Below, piece after piece: positions 1-20,905 of a stretch of 64,000 nucleotides of DNA (its first letter is position 1; each line of letters begins with the position of its first letter). The notes under the pieces are model-generated. The model searched no databases. It was not told where the DNA came from and saw nothing but the letters and a program-made list of their open reading frames with translations. Made by a program: the position numbers and the translations under genes. The DNA comes from Acestrorhynchus altus (Eukaryota; Chordata; Actinopteri; Characiformes; Acestrorhynchidae): assembly GCA_034509495.1 (NCBI GenBank), contig CM067521.1:16837704-16901703 (forward strand). Direction: 5' to 3'.

Positions 1-292
1 AGAAAGACTCAAAAGTAATCAAATCAAATTTGAATATATTTTGTTTTCATATTTTAATGTATTTTATTTTTTTTACCCAACAGGACACTTCATTTTTCAT
101 TTGTGAAATTATAATAACTGATGATAAAATATTAAAAATACATACTCTAACCTACCTTCTCAAACCAGAGGGATTATTTAAGGGTTATTTAGAAAAGGAA
201 ATATTACATTATATAAAACAATCACAAGTCAAAAAATTATTTGAATGCTTAAATTGCTCTTGGCCTTGTTAAAAGGATTTTCAGAGAAACAG

Positions 293-357
<65 letters not shown>

Positions 358-1424
358 CAAATCGAAGCAATGTTTATTTGTCATACCAGTGACATGCTTT
401 GTCTGCTCACATGAAATGAGGTGAGATAGAATAGGTAACATGTTACAGCAAAAGTACAAGAAGAAAATCGATTAAAAAAAAAGAAAATTAAATATTGTGA
501 TAAGTTAATAAAATAAAAAAATATAAATAAAATATATAAAATAAAGTAAACAAGCTTACACTTTTATATAATAGTCTGTGGCTGTGGCATAAAATAATTA
601 TGTGTGTAGTATAAGTACATTAATATTTATTTGGACATCTTTTTTTATTTTCTTTTTATTTGAATTTGTTCTGTTAATTTGCCAGATTTGTTCTCTGATC
701 ACCTTTGATTAATAAAGTTTATTAATACAATACTGCATAACACAAATGTATTTGACTTGGCAGGCCAGTCACAGAAAACAGCAAAAATATATTTTTTCAT
801 TGTCTTTGACCATAATTGCTGTATAATTTAAACTACAGCAGTGCATTGTGAGCGTCTGTGGTGCAGAAACGGAGTGATCTAAAATGCACTTCATATAGCT
901 CTGCTCTCATACGGGAAAAAACTGTAATTGGTGAAAGGACATTTACTTTAGATCTTTGAACAGGGAACTCTTTGATTGTTATTTCAAAGAAAATAATTGC
1001 AATTCCCCTGAGAAACATAATTGGCAGTGTTCAGTATAATTACTTCCTAAAGGTTTGAGTGGCAGCAGAATGTTTGTCTGATTCAGCTTTGATGGAACTA
1101 CTGGAACTTGGAAATCATGGCAAAAATTGATTTTACCCCATATCATAACTGGGCTTTATTTTATTTGATTAACTCTCTTTGTTCTGCCACCTGACATCGG
1201 TGCTCATACACCCTCAAAGACAATAGTCTGGTTGCACAATATTTTTTCTCCCCTCCTGACAATCAATCTTGGTTGTCACCTCTCCCATCCAGGAGTGAGA
1301 AGGTCTAGAGGCCATTCAGGAAGGGTCAGAGGTGACTGAGTTAAAGGAACTGTGTTATTCTAACCCAGCAGCAGGCGAACACTCACTTCCCCTTCTTCTT
1401 CTATTTCAAAAGCTCTGTCTTCAG
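1..1424 (+). other. Semaphorin intron preceding the first visible exon
   Basis: AT-rich sequence. I searched it for the preceding sema-domain exon and found nothing with splice sites and family text. Apart from the TA run there is no recognised feature. Confidence 0.6.
295..354. repeat. (TA)n microsatellite
   Basis: Pure TA run of about 30 units inside the semaphorin intron that precedes the first visible exon. Confidence 0.98.
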
Positions 1425-10689
<9,265 letters not shown>

Positions 10690-11464
10690 TGGTGGAATAA
10701 CAGACATTGGAGGGGAACAGGAGGACATTTGGGTTGGTTTTGGTTGATCAGTGTGTTTCAGGATTAGTTACTGCAGCTTTATTACTGCTTAAGAAGCCCA
10801 CCTTAATACAAGTTCTAATGAAAATATTGCAGACATTGATGAGCCAATATTATCAACAACATTCTGATGATGTAGGTGGACCTGGAATTCAAAGCCAGTC
10901 CTGGATTTTCTTTTCATTAGCCCCTGTGAAAATCAAGTGCCCCCTTCTCATCAACAAAATTTAGATGGCTCAAGTTAGATCTGGGTGACAAACTACATCA
11001 GAAATGGCTGGTGGCTGCAGGCTTTCATTCCATCTCATGATCAGCTGTTTGCAGACTGGCTGATCAGGTGGAATCAGGTTTTGCTGTTGGCTGTTTAGAA
11101 TGCACATCTGCATTTTCACATCTGTGTCAGCAATGGGTGCAAATTAACATCACAGAATTCATTAATTGGAAAGGCTAACCAGAAAAAAATGGACATATAG
11201 TGTATGTGCCCTTGATTATTTTTAGATGAAGAGAAATGAGTAAATTCACTATGTTAAAGTCATTATGTGAGAAAAGCATGACGCTACGTGTACGCAATAT
11301 CCCCATTTCCTGGACAAAAGCCTCTGGTTGGAAGCTTTATGGTTTGGTGGAATCTAGTCCTGCCCCTGCACAGACATACACCAGTCAGCTACAATTCAAA
11401 ACCAGTCAGTCTCTCAATCAGTCTTTATCTTATCCACATCTTCCTGAATACAGTCACAGTTAAT

Positions 11465-11815
11465 CAAGAGCCCACCTGGAGTCATCTGGCACGAGGCAGG
11501 AATAGCCCCTGGACAGGGCATCAGTCTATTGCATGTATAGGTCCCCTCATGCTGCCAAAACAATTCTGTCAAACCCAGTTAAGCATGGACTCCACAAGTC
11601 CTCTGATACTGTCATGTTGTATCTGGCACCAGTACATTGTCTGTTGTGAGGTGGGACCTCCATGAGCATCAGTGAGTCGTGGGCAAGACCCTGCCACCAG
11701 TTCACTGGTTGTCCTTCCTTGGAGCACTTTTGGTAGGTACTGATCACTGCATACCAGGAACTGCCCACAAGACCTGCCTGATGTTTTAGAGATGTTCTGA
11801 CCCAGCCAGTAATTT
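11465..11815. repeat. Fish interspersed-repeat fragments (L2-like piece plus DNA-transposon-like piece)
   Basis: The segment GAGGCAGGAATAGCCCCTGG with the following GGACAGGGCATCAGTC resembles the common 3' region of fish L2-type LINEs. The segment from about 11,695 (CAGTTCACTGGTTGTCC onward to GATGTTCTGACCCAGCC) resembles a DNA-transposon repeat I have seen in many fish. Family names are from memory and not verified. Confidence 0.5.
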
Positions 11816-13120
11816 AAACTGTATGTACTAGTATTGATTACCCACCTAATTATATAAATATACTTTCTTCTAAAGTTTAGCTCAACACTGTCCAGGAATA
11901 GACCACTATATCAAACAACAGTTTTGGATACTGAGGCCTGGTATCAATGTGAGTAGCTAATCCTGAAGCAAATGAGCAAACAGACTGCTCAAAAACAAGC
12001 CACCAAGGCAGTATGGACTGATGTCTGTGTTTTTGGTAGTCAAGTAGATTCACAAATCACATATCAGTCTACAGTGATATATCAGGAGACTTGGACATTG
12101 TTCTGGCAACAGCAGGTGTCTCTGAGGCTCAGACGCAGTCCAGGATGTTCCCTTCATCTCTTTCCTTCCTTTCCAGGCTCTAAGTCATTCTCTCTTTCCT
12201 GAGAACAAGCAAATCTGGATGGTGTTTGTGACCACATTGAAAAGAACAAGGGTGTGAAATACACTTAAAGGAGTTCTACACTCAAGAGCTGAAACGGCTG
12301 ATGGAGCTCTTTGGGAGCACTTAGTAAGATGTCATTTGCATGAGGCTAATTGGTGCCTGGTAGGAAATGCCTCTTCATTTATCGTAGCTCACATAAACTA
12401 GCTCACATATCTGAGGATGAAGTACTCCTTTAAGCCACTTGCACATATTGTGACAATCAGTGATTGTAGCTCAGTTAGCTGAGGAAGTATATGACGCTCA
12501 GTTGTGAGAAGCTCGTTCACTCAGAAGGAAGTGCAGAAGCATCTGGGAGAAATAAGCCTCTCTGATGTTGGTGCCCACAGTGACAACTTCAGAGTCCTCA
12601 GGATATCTGGAGAACTGGAAATGGAAATCTCTTTCTTATCATGGTGACAAGCTGAAGTTGTGTGTGAAATGGCTTGATGTTTGTAAAAGAGATGAAAAGA
12701 GCAAGGACTGCAAATGTGAGACACATGGTGTTCAAGCTGAAAACCACAGGATCAGGTTTGTCGTAAAAACTGACGAAAATGGCAGAAATACTGAGATATT
12801 TCATCACTATCACAGAATTCTTACCTCCAAAACTGCAACTTTACAGGAGAAGGAAAAAAACATAACTTTCAATGAAAGTATTGTATTACATATTAAAATA
12901 TCGTATTACAAGTAATTTCGAAGCATTTCTATGTATCCATTCATCATGAAACAACTTCTAGATTCACTATATAATTATTTACAAAAAGTTAAAAATGACA
13001 GGGGCATATTACTGTTGGAAAACGTTCATCTCTGTGACATTACACGCCTTTTTGTTTTAATTTCAAATTTGAATAGATTAATAATCTCAGAAAAAAGCTA
13101 TATATTTTGCACTAGTATAC

Positions 13121-13184
<64 letters not shown>
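13121..13184. repeat. (GT)n microsatellite
   Basis: Near-perfect GT dinucleotide run of about 30 units in the putative semaphorin 3'UTR. Confidence 0.97.
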
Positions 13185-13187
<3 letters not shown>

Positions 13188-14304
13188 CTTTGTACACACT
13201 TGGCATATTTGATATTCCATGATACTATTTGTTTGATATTAAAATCTTGAGTATTGGCTAATTATTCCATACAGGCCCTTAGGCTTGGAACCTCAATGTA
13301 TATGTCCAGTACTATTATATACTAATGCAACCAATCATTCATTCATCATAACAAATAGGCAAACTCCCTACTAGAGGAATTTTGCATTTTGCTTCTGTTT
13401 TTAAATACACATTTTATGTCCATCTGGTTTATGAAAATTAAAGCTCTGTATCTGGAAAGTAAGTATTCATTTACTTAGTAATTAATAGATTATGAATTAA
13501 TGTGTCATTAAAAACATCTTCACATCTCTCTGAAAGGAGCATCAGAAATTGTCCAAAATAAACATTGAAATCTACGTTGTTTTTTTTTCTCCTGTAACAT
13601 TACAAGTTTTTTTTCCTACAGCAACAATTCAATGACCTCTTTACATTTTACATTCCAAAGGTTTTACTCTGCGCACAATATCAGTTATCATTTTGTTTTC
13701 CACAGAGTAGAGTTCATATTTAATAACACCTTACTTAAGCCGTCTGTTGTTTTGTGTGCATTATACTATGATCATTTTATTTATCATAACAGTGAAGACG
13801 ATGTGCATGTGTTACTTGTCTGAACAGGTAGTCCTGGTGTTTTGCAGTAAGGATATGATTCATAACAATAAGCTGGTGAAGACAGGATGTGTGGAGCAGC
13901 TGTAAATGCAGCTGCTCTTTTCCATTCAAAGCTGGTTTTCATTCTTTTTGTGCTAAATTAACTGCTGATGTGTCACATTAATACTATTCATCAAACTGCT
14001 GTGTATCCAAGCAAGCTATTTCACTAAACTACAGGTTTCATCAGTAAGCTCTTGAAACAGACCAGTGTTGTATGTTTTTTTCAAGTTTGTTTGTTTGTTT
14101 TGACCGTATCTAAGCCATTTATGTGTAGTAACAGTTGTTTGTGGGTTATACTTTACTTTGCCACATTATGTGTGTTTATTTTTTAACCTCTAAGTTCAGT
14201 TTGAGCACACATGGATTTAGAACGAGACAGTTATCTGTTTTTGTACAGTTATGTTGAAATGAATATGTTTAAAGCTTATCTAAACCTATAATTTTGTGTC
14301 ACAT

Positions 14305-14310
14305 ATTAAA
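14305..14310 (+). terminator. Candidate poly(A) signal ATTAAA
   Basis: ATTAAA is followed about 14 bases later by the GT-rich stretch TTCTGTGTGTTTCTTACTGT, a typical downstream element. It sits between UTR-like sequence and the minisatellite, making it the best candidate 3' end for the semaphorin transcript. Confidence 0.4.
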
Positions 14311-14643
14311 CTTCTTACCATATTCTGTGTGTTTCTTACTGTGTTGCTAGATTGAGCTTTTGCTCAATGTCCCACACCCCTGAAGACTGTAATGTTTTGG
14401 GCTGGAGTTTGGAGCATATTCTGTGTAGGTGCATGGAGGCTTTGCCCCAAATTGATAGATAAAAGGCACTTAAGAGCCACATGAAAGTGCTGGGTATGGG
14501 AGAAGCTGGTCAAGTGGTTGGGTTGGCTGAACATGAGGCCAGGTAGCTGTGCTGGTTCTGAAATAGTAGCCTGAGAACTGATGGATTAAGACAGATGAAA
14601 GATAAGAAAAGCTGGACGTGAAACTACTGTTCTTAATGAGATT

Positions 14644-15194
14644 TTAATATTCACCCTAATGAGAGACTGTAAGCTGCGCCTCAGTGTATATCACAATACC
14701 TACATTTAGAATGTTAATATTCACCCTAATGAGAGACTAACTCCTCCTCAGTGTATATCACAATACCTACATTTAGTGTTATTAATATTCACCCTAATGA
14801 GAGACTGTAGCTCTCTCTCAGTGTATATCACAATACCTACATTTAGAGTGTTATTAATATTCACCCTAATGAGAGACTAACTCCTCCTCTGTGTATATCA
14901 CAATACCTACATTTAGAATGTTAATATTCACCCTAATGAGAGACTAACTCCTCCTCTGTGTATATCACAATACCTACATTTACAATGTTAATATTCACCC
15001 TAATGAGAGACTGTAGCTCTCTCTCAGTGTATATCACAATACCTACATTTAGAATGTTAATATTCACCCTAATGAGAGACTAACTCCTCCTCAGTGTATA
15101 TCACAATACCTACATTTAGTGTTATTAATATTCACCCTAATGAGAGACTGTAGCTCTCTCTCTCAGTGTATATCATAATACCTACATTTAGTGG
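14644..15194. repeat. Eight-copy minisatellite with two alternating unit types
   Basis: Eight consecutive units of about 65-72 bp share TTAATATTCACCCTAATGAG at the start and GTGTATATCACAATACC near the end. The middle is one of two versions: a GTAGCTCTCTCTC type or a TAACTCCTCCTC type. The order is A-like, B, A, B, B, A, B, A. Confidence 0.95.
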
Positions 15195-15394
15195 TACTTA
15201 GAAGTTTCATATGATCATGGGTGTTGCCAGTCCTAAAATGAACCATTGATCTGAAGACCAAATCACACCACATTTGCACACACTCTCACTTAGGGTCCAG
15301 TTTCTCAAATGTGTCTTAGTATTAGGATCACATTAACTCAGATAGAGCGTGTTTAGGGTGATACGCTAACATTTATCAATCACCTGTGAAGATT

Positions 15395-15600
15395 AAGGGC
15401 AACAGTGGCCTAGTGATTAGAGATCCTGCCCTCTGCTCCATGCATGTCTGCTCACTGCCCCCTAGTGTGTGAAATCGTGTGTGTGTGTGTGTGTGTGTGT
15501 GTCACTGGTCACTGTGTGGATGGTTTAAATATGGAGGACAAATTACCCCATGTGCAGCACAGTGAGTCGATGTGCACATTTACAAGTTAACTCTATTGTA
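15395..15600 (+). repeat. SINE-like repeat with internal (GT)n
   Basis: It begins GGGCAACAGTGGCCTAGTGA, which contains a tRNA A-box-like TGGCCTAGTG. It continues into TGCTCACTGCCCCCTAGTG, a (GT)n run at 15,477-15,501 and CACTGTGTGGATGGTTTAAA. This resembles short interspersed repeats common in fish. No good B box is visible, so the tRNA origin is uncertain. Confidence 0.45.
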
Positions 15601-15767
15601 CACACTACACAGCCAATCACACACAGCAGAAACAACTGTCCACCTGGAGGACTGCATCAAGCACTAGACATCCACATCTAGCCATCAATCCACATCTAGG
15701 CATACACGCAGACATGTGGAGAACATGAAAACTGCACTCAGATAGGCCCGTGATAGGCTCATATAGT

Positions 15768-16256
15768 GAGGGTTCTTCAAGGGTACTCCACTAAAGAAAA
15801 TGGTTCTAATTATATATCACGAGCACTCAAAGAAAATGGTTCTTTGTTTCATGAAAGGGTTCTTCAGACTGATGGAGAATGTACTGTACATGGTTCTATA
15901 TAGAACCTTTTGGACAAGGGTTAAATATCCTCAACAAGGATACTTCTATTTTTACCAGCTAAATCGTTACAATACTACACACATATACATGAGGCTTCTT
16001 CAAAGGTTCTTTAGAAGTTTACAATGGTTCTATATATAACCAATTGCATTTTCAAAGGGTTCTTTAGATTTATGGAGAATGGACTGTAGAGAATTCTATA
16101 TAGTACATTTTGGACAAGGTTTCTATAAAGTCCCAAAATCGGTTCTTCTATTATTACACGTCTGACATTTTGACAACAGTAGAACCCTTTTTGGTGTCAT
16201 ATAGAACCCTCAACAGTTTGTTCTTCAACAGCTTACAGAACCCTTGAAGAACCCTC
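15768..16256. mobile_element. MITE with perfect 17-bp terminal inverted repeats
   Basis: The left end GAGGGTTCTTCAAGGGT is the exact complement of the right end. The interior is built of repeated short palindromes of the GGTTCTATATAGAACC type and sense/antisense GGGTTCTT / AAGAACCC motifs, so it can fold on itself. There is no coding capacity. Similar elements are very common in otophysan genomes as I recall. Confidence 0.8.
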
Positions 16257-16493
16257 ATTTTTAAGTGTACCTTGTAGTTTCTCAGAGCTGTTACAGATGT
16301 TTATTAATAGTTTTGGAGAAAATGTTAATGTAAACATTGGTGTCTCAGAAATCTCGGTCAGATTGTGTACAAACTGCAACAGTGGCACAATGAAGCAATT
16401 TTTGCAGGCAAGCACTTTAAATTCAGCCTGACTACAAGAGGAAGAGGTCAGCTGCTTCCATCCTGACCAAAAATAGTGAGTGGGAGTTCATAC

Positions 16494-16592
16494 CATTGCC
16501 TCCATCTGCCGCAGCTTTCTCTCCTGCTGCTCCATGAACTCGCACTTCATTTCAATGAGAAGTAGCAGACTGTCCTGCTCCTGCTCCCAGAA
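16494..16592 (-). other. Exon-like 33-codon stretch of unknown origin
   Basis: The minus strand reads open from an in-frame stop at 16,593-16,595 and encodes FWEQEQDSLLLLIEMKCEFM followed by EQQERKLRQMEAM, ending at a GTATGA donor-like site. It is acidic/basic, glutamine-rich and helix-forming, like a coiled-coil tail. Base composition is more GC-rich than the AT-rich flanks. AG acceptor-like sites occur just upstream on this strand. I do not recognise the protein; it could be an orphan or captured exon of a duplicated gene or a transposon-encoded DNA-binding protein. Confidence 0.35.
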
Positions 16593-16651
16593 TCACCAGG
16601 GCTGCCATGAGTGCAGCACACAGAGTGCAAGATAAGTTATAAGCACTTCAT

Positions 16652-17010
16652 TATTTCAGAATATATTACACTGTACATTAAACATGACATTGTACTTTAT
16701 TCATTACACTGTACATTAAACATTACACTGTACATTATACATTACACATTACATTATATATTACACAGTACATTATACATTACACTGTACATTAAACATT
16801 ACACTGTACTTTATACATTACACAGTACACGATACATTACACTGTACATTATATATTACACTGTACTTTATACAATACACTGCACAATATACATTACACT
16901 GTACTTTATACATTACACTGTACTTTATACAATACACTGTACTTTAAACATTACACTGCACATTAAACATTACACTGTACTTTATACACTACACTGTACT
17001 TTATACATTC
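16652..17010. repeat. Approximately 18-bp tandem array (ACATTACACTGTACTTTAT type)
   Basis: Roughly twenty imperfect copies of ACATTACACTGTACATTATA-like units, with TACATT/TACTTT and ACTG/ACAG variants. The open plus-strand frame through it is a by-product of the repeat, not a gene. Confidence 0.93.
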
Positions 17011-17171
17011 CATCTTCAAACACACAATAGTCTGGAAAATCTGTATGACAATATGAAATGGCCAGTAGATGTCAGCATAAGCTAATGCTTGCCGAAACAA
17101 ATAAGCTGTGAGGTTTACTGGTTTGATTTTATCTTCTCGTGTTGAAATGTTTATATATGAAATGTTAATAT

Positions 17172-17342
17172 ATGCTGAGACATCTGGCATGTTGTGTTAG
17201 CAATCTTCTGGACAGAATTGCAATCCAACACCTCCTCCTGTGTGCAAGTTTTTTGTGTTATAAATTGTGTTACATATAGGAGGTGTCGGATTGCAATTCT
17301 ATTCAGAAGATTGCTAACAGAACATGGCAGATGTCTCAGCAT
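17172..17342. repeat. Hairpin with two 65-bp inverted arms
   Basis: The left arm (17,172-17,236) starts ATGCTGAGACATCTGGCATG and its inverted copy lies at 17,278-17,342 with only a few mismatches; the loop is about 41 bp. The right arm runs into the transposase-like fossil described next, so the left arm appears to be an inverted duplicate of element sequence. Confidence 0.85.
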
Positions 17343-17730
17343 GGAGTTGCTGTTCCTAATGGTGCATGCGGTTAGAATACCCTCACTCATTTCCTGCAGA
17401 TTTTGCAAACTTGCACACCACACCATGACACCAGACATTCTGAATGTGTTACTCTCATCCTGGTGCTGGCCACTCATGGATTTGTTGGTGAAGTGGGACC
17501 CTTCATTGAAGATGAGCTGCTGCCAGTGGCTCCATTACAGTCTAACATGAAGGGCAGTCCTGTGTCGTGCAGCCGTCTCTCAATGGTGTTGGACAATCTG
17601 TCAACTGCCTATCTGAGCTTTGTGTCTCCCAGATCATTCTTGTCGCTGGTGCAGGCCTTCTTCTATCCTCGGCCACCAACAGCATGTCATGGTAATATCT
17701 GCATGACCAGTAAGGCATGCAATACATCAA
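17278..17730 (-). mobile_element. Tc1-like transposase fossil
   Basis: The minus strand contains WQQLIFNEGSHFTNKSMSG, SNTFRMSGVMVWCASLQN and, in another frame, LLHDTGLPFMLD. The arrangement W..L.F.E.S.F followed about 30 residues later by GVMVWCA matches the Tc1 block with the second catalytic aspartate; that residue is N here and the frame is broken. Inactive. Confidence 0.5.
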
Positions 17731-18004
17731 AAAGACCATCCCACTGTCCAGAGCCCTACAATGTGACCCCTCTCAAAATCTTCCAACTGCTCAAATTGCT
17801 TTCACATGCAAATGATGCAACCAAAACAACAGCACAAATCATAACGAAAAGCAGGCACAAAGAGACAACCTTATATAGTCAGTCAGGTACAGTGATAAAG
17901 CCTGTCCTTGCTTATATTACGTGCAGCAAAGCATAAAACTTTTCAGTGTACATGTGTATTTTTTTCATCTAACACTCACAAACTTAATTAATTTGGATTA
18001 TACT

Positions 18005-18860
18005 AGTGCATGTCAAAAAATTTGAATATCATTAAGAAGCTCTTGATCGCAATTTCATTCAAAAAGGTAAACTGTCATTTTATATTCATTACATATAAAG
18101 TGACATTTAGAGCATGTTTTTGTTTTGCTGTTGATCAGTATGGCTTATAGCTCATGACACCAGAAATCTCAAAATATTAGAACAATACATTAGTTTAAAT
18201 ACATTAGGAATTACAATATGAACTACAAAACAAAACAAAAAAAACCCCATATAACTTTAAATGTAATAAATATAAAATATATGACATTTTTTATTTAATT
18301 ATTAAAAACCTTTTTCACAGTATTCATTTTTTTTAGATGTAACTGTGAAATGAAAAGAAAATGATTCATGATTTTCAACATTTTTTACAAATAAAAATCT
18401 GGAAAGTGTGTTGTGAATGTGTAACCAGCTCTCCTGCGTCAATACTTTGTAGGACAACCTTTTGCAGCAATTACATCTGAGAGCATCTGTGAACAGCAAT
18501 TTTTGAAGTCTTGTCAACATCCTCAATGGAATTTAGGTCTGGACTTTGACTGGGTCTAAACTCATGGTTCTTAACCCTGCTCCTGGAATACCACTGCCCT
18601 GTTTGTTTTAGACTTCTCACTAACACACTGGGTGTGTTTCAGCAGCAAAACTCTAAAACAAGCAGGGCAGTGGTCCTCCAGGACCAGGATTGAGTACCAC
18701 TGATCTAAAGCATTCCATTGTAGCTCGTTGTACTGCTGGATAGTGAACCTCCACCCCAGTTTTAAGTCTTTTGTAGCCTCTCAACCCTGGCCAGCTTCCC
18801 TGTCCCTGCTGGAGAAAAGCTTTCTTACAGCATTATGCTACCACCACCATGCTTAACAAA
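18005..18860. mobile_element. Decayed Tc1-like element(s), non-coding flank type
   Basis: The first part (GTGCATGTCAAAAAATTTGA, later TATGGCTTATAGCTCATGAC) and the second part (CAACCTTTTGCAGCAATTAC, ATGGAATTTAGGTCTGGACT, ending in TTACAGCATTATGCTACCAC) look like segments of long Tc1-like elements common in fish. They may be one broken copy or two. A separate MITE is inserted in the second part. No intact transposase frame remains. Confidence 0.6.
18561..18703. mobile_element. hAT-like MITE nested in a Tc1-like fossil
   Basis: About 50-bp inverted repeats: the left arm TCATGGTTCTTAACCCTGCT... pairs with the right arm ending CAGGATTGAGTACCACTGA. The flanks GGTCTAAA and GATCTAAA form an 8-bp target duplication with one mismatch, which is hAT-like. 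The Tc1-like sequence continues directly on both sides, so this insertion is the later event. Confidence 0.75.
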
Positions 18861-20905
18861 AGAAATAGCATTACACCAGCTTTCCTTGATGGCTGTTCTT
18901 ACTTTCTGTCACAAATGACATTGCAATGTTATGTTTACTTATATGGAAACAGAAAATATTTAAAAATCAAATGCTTATTACAATGTCAACATGATCACAT
19001 GACTAGAAAACATCATAAACAACAAAAATAGCAGCAGTTTCAGCAGCATGACAGTCAGTTCTCCTGCTCTGCTGCTGCCCTAAAGTAAGGCTACGGTTCA
19101 CAAAGCGCTCTCAGCAGAGCGCATGATTTATTCAAAGGGCTATTTCTTTTATGTAACACCACTGCTTTCTCTCCAATTCATCTCTGGCCTTGAGATAAAT
19201 GCGGCACTGAACTCAGCACAGAGTGTTATGGCCGCTGCTTCTGCTTCATCTCATCACTGGGCAGGCTTTTGTCCCAGGCCAGGGCCAAGTCTGACTACCT
19301 CCTGTAAAAGTCCTCTTAAACCAAAGACCAACCAGATAAAGGGTCACCCCTGGTTAATAAAGGGCAGTAAATAAATTGAGCTGATTTATTTTATTTTTAG
19401 TCGAGTCAAATCCATTACAAGTGAAGTGTTGGACTGACCTGCGGTGAAGTCAAATGCGCCACACAATAGAAGGTTTTCAAAGGCCAAATAAGCCGTATAA
19501 AGACAGATTTTAAAAAGGTGGTAGTTTTGATGCTATTATTCACTAAAATGAATAGGGTACATTCATGTTAAATTGGGATGACTCACAGCTGGTTCCAATT
19601 TTCGCACAACAGTTTAACAGAAAGGTCAAATCATACCGCAAAAGTCAGAACACACCTTTCATTTATACAATTCCACTCACAATGACTGTGTTCAGAAGAT
19701 ATTTCTGAGAAGGTTTTATATAACGTGTGAGAACTGATTAAGGAAGATGAAAGACAAAGTAGAGAAGTAAACAGAGTTTTCAAAATAGAGATAAAAAACA
19801 ATCAAATATCTCGATGATACAGGGCCACTAGTGGACCGTCACTAGATAAACAAACCTTACAGTAACATAATGAAGCAAATATACCTTAAAAACATCTTCA
19901 GAATCATACTGATACACTAACTGTAATAGGGAGAACGGTGTCTCTATGGTGTCTCATTGTCACTCCAGGCTAGAATACTGTTACTGCACAATGGAACTTT
20001 GGTGGTACTGCATGAGACCTCTCTCCAGAACTGCATATTGCTGAGTAAACCAATTCAAAATCCTGAAATTGTACTCTACAGTCTCAGTTCACATGCTTTT
20101 TCACTCCAGATGCTGCTTTTCTCTCTCTCAGCTTGCCCACAACTATCCATGTGAGGGCACTAAAAGAGCAATTTGGATTTACTGCAATTGGTTAAAAGTT
20201 AAAATTAATCTCCACAACTGCATTGGTCATCCGTTCCTGAATAATGCTGCTTTAAAGTTTCCAGCTTTGAGAAAGAAGGCCCACTCTTGAGATATGAAAC
20301 CATCCACAGGTGTCCTTGTCACCGTATCACTGTGAAAAGACACCTCAATACTGTGGGACTGAAAGGATGTGGCTCTCATCAGGAAGCACATACAGTACAG
20401 TATATATGAATGATCCTGGAGGACCTTCTTGCTTTCCAGTCAACTGAATAGAGTTGATTATGATATTATGGAATATGGTATGATTATGGAAGCATGAGCC
20501 TTTGATTAAAATCACCCGGTCACAGCCAACCTGCACATGCACAATGGCCAGGAGACCCTGAAGATTGCTGTTTGCATCACCATGGTTACGGCATGCTCCA
20601 AAACATCATTAGATACTTTCATGATTGCAGTGTTGCTGGACAAATCACCTTTAGTCACTAAAAATAAACAGGCAAATGAAGTTTACACATCTGCTGTTAT
20701 CAGGTAATCACACGATTCAATAAAGGATGAGGGTGATACGGCGCAAAGGGGAAAACAGCTTCTGTTTGCTTCAACTTGTGATTCTTTGGTTAATGTCTGA
20801 AATACTATCACTTTTTGATAGTACTTTGGTTGGAACTCACATATTAATGTTTAGCAGGCTGAAAATTTTCACAAGGGGGCGCTATTAGAGTGCTATTAGA
20901 GTTTC

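Larger units (their letters stand above)
10690..14325 (+). other. Probable semaphorin 3'UTR
   Basis: About 3.6 kb of non-coding sequence follows the stop before the first good poly(A) signal with a GT-rich downstream element. Class 3 semaphorins often have UTRs of several kilobases. It contains a repeat patch near 11.3-11.8 kb, a (GT)n run at 13.12 kb and T-rich stretches near the end. An AATAAA at 13,557-13,562 could give a shorter form. Transcript extent is inference. Confidence 0.4.

Noticed and set aside
229..459. Minus-strand frame with alternating I-Y residues
   Set aside because: It is a translation of the (TA)n microsatellite.
1..1424. Possible upstream semaphorin exon
   Set aside because: No stretch with family text such as VYGVFTTSS and valid splice sites was found; the preceding exon must be before the window.
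16611..17030. 139-codon plus-strand frame rich in TLYI repeats
   Set aside because: Produced by the approximately 18-bp tandem array; the protein repeats follow the DNA repeat exactly.
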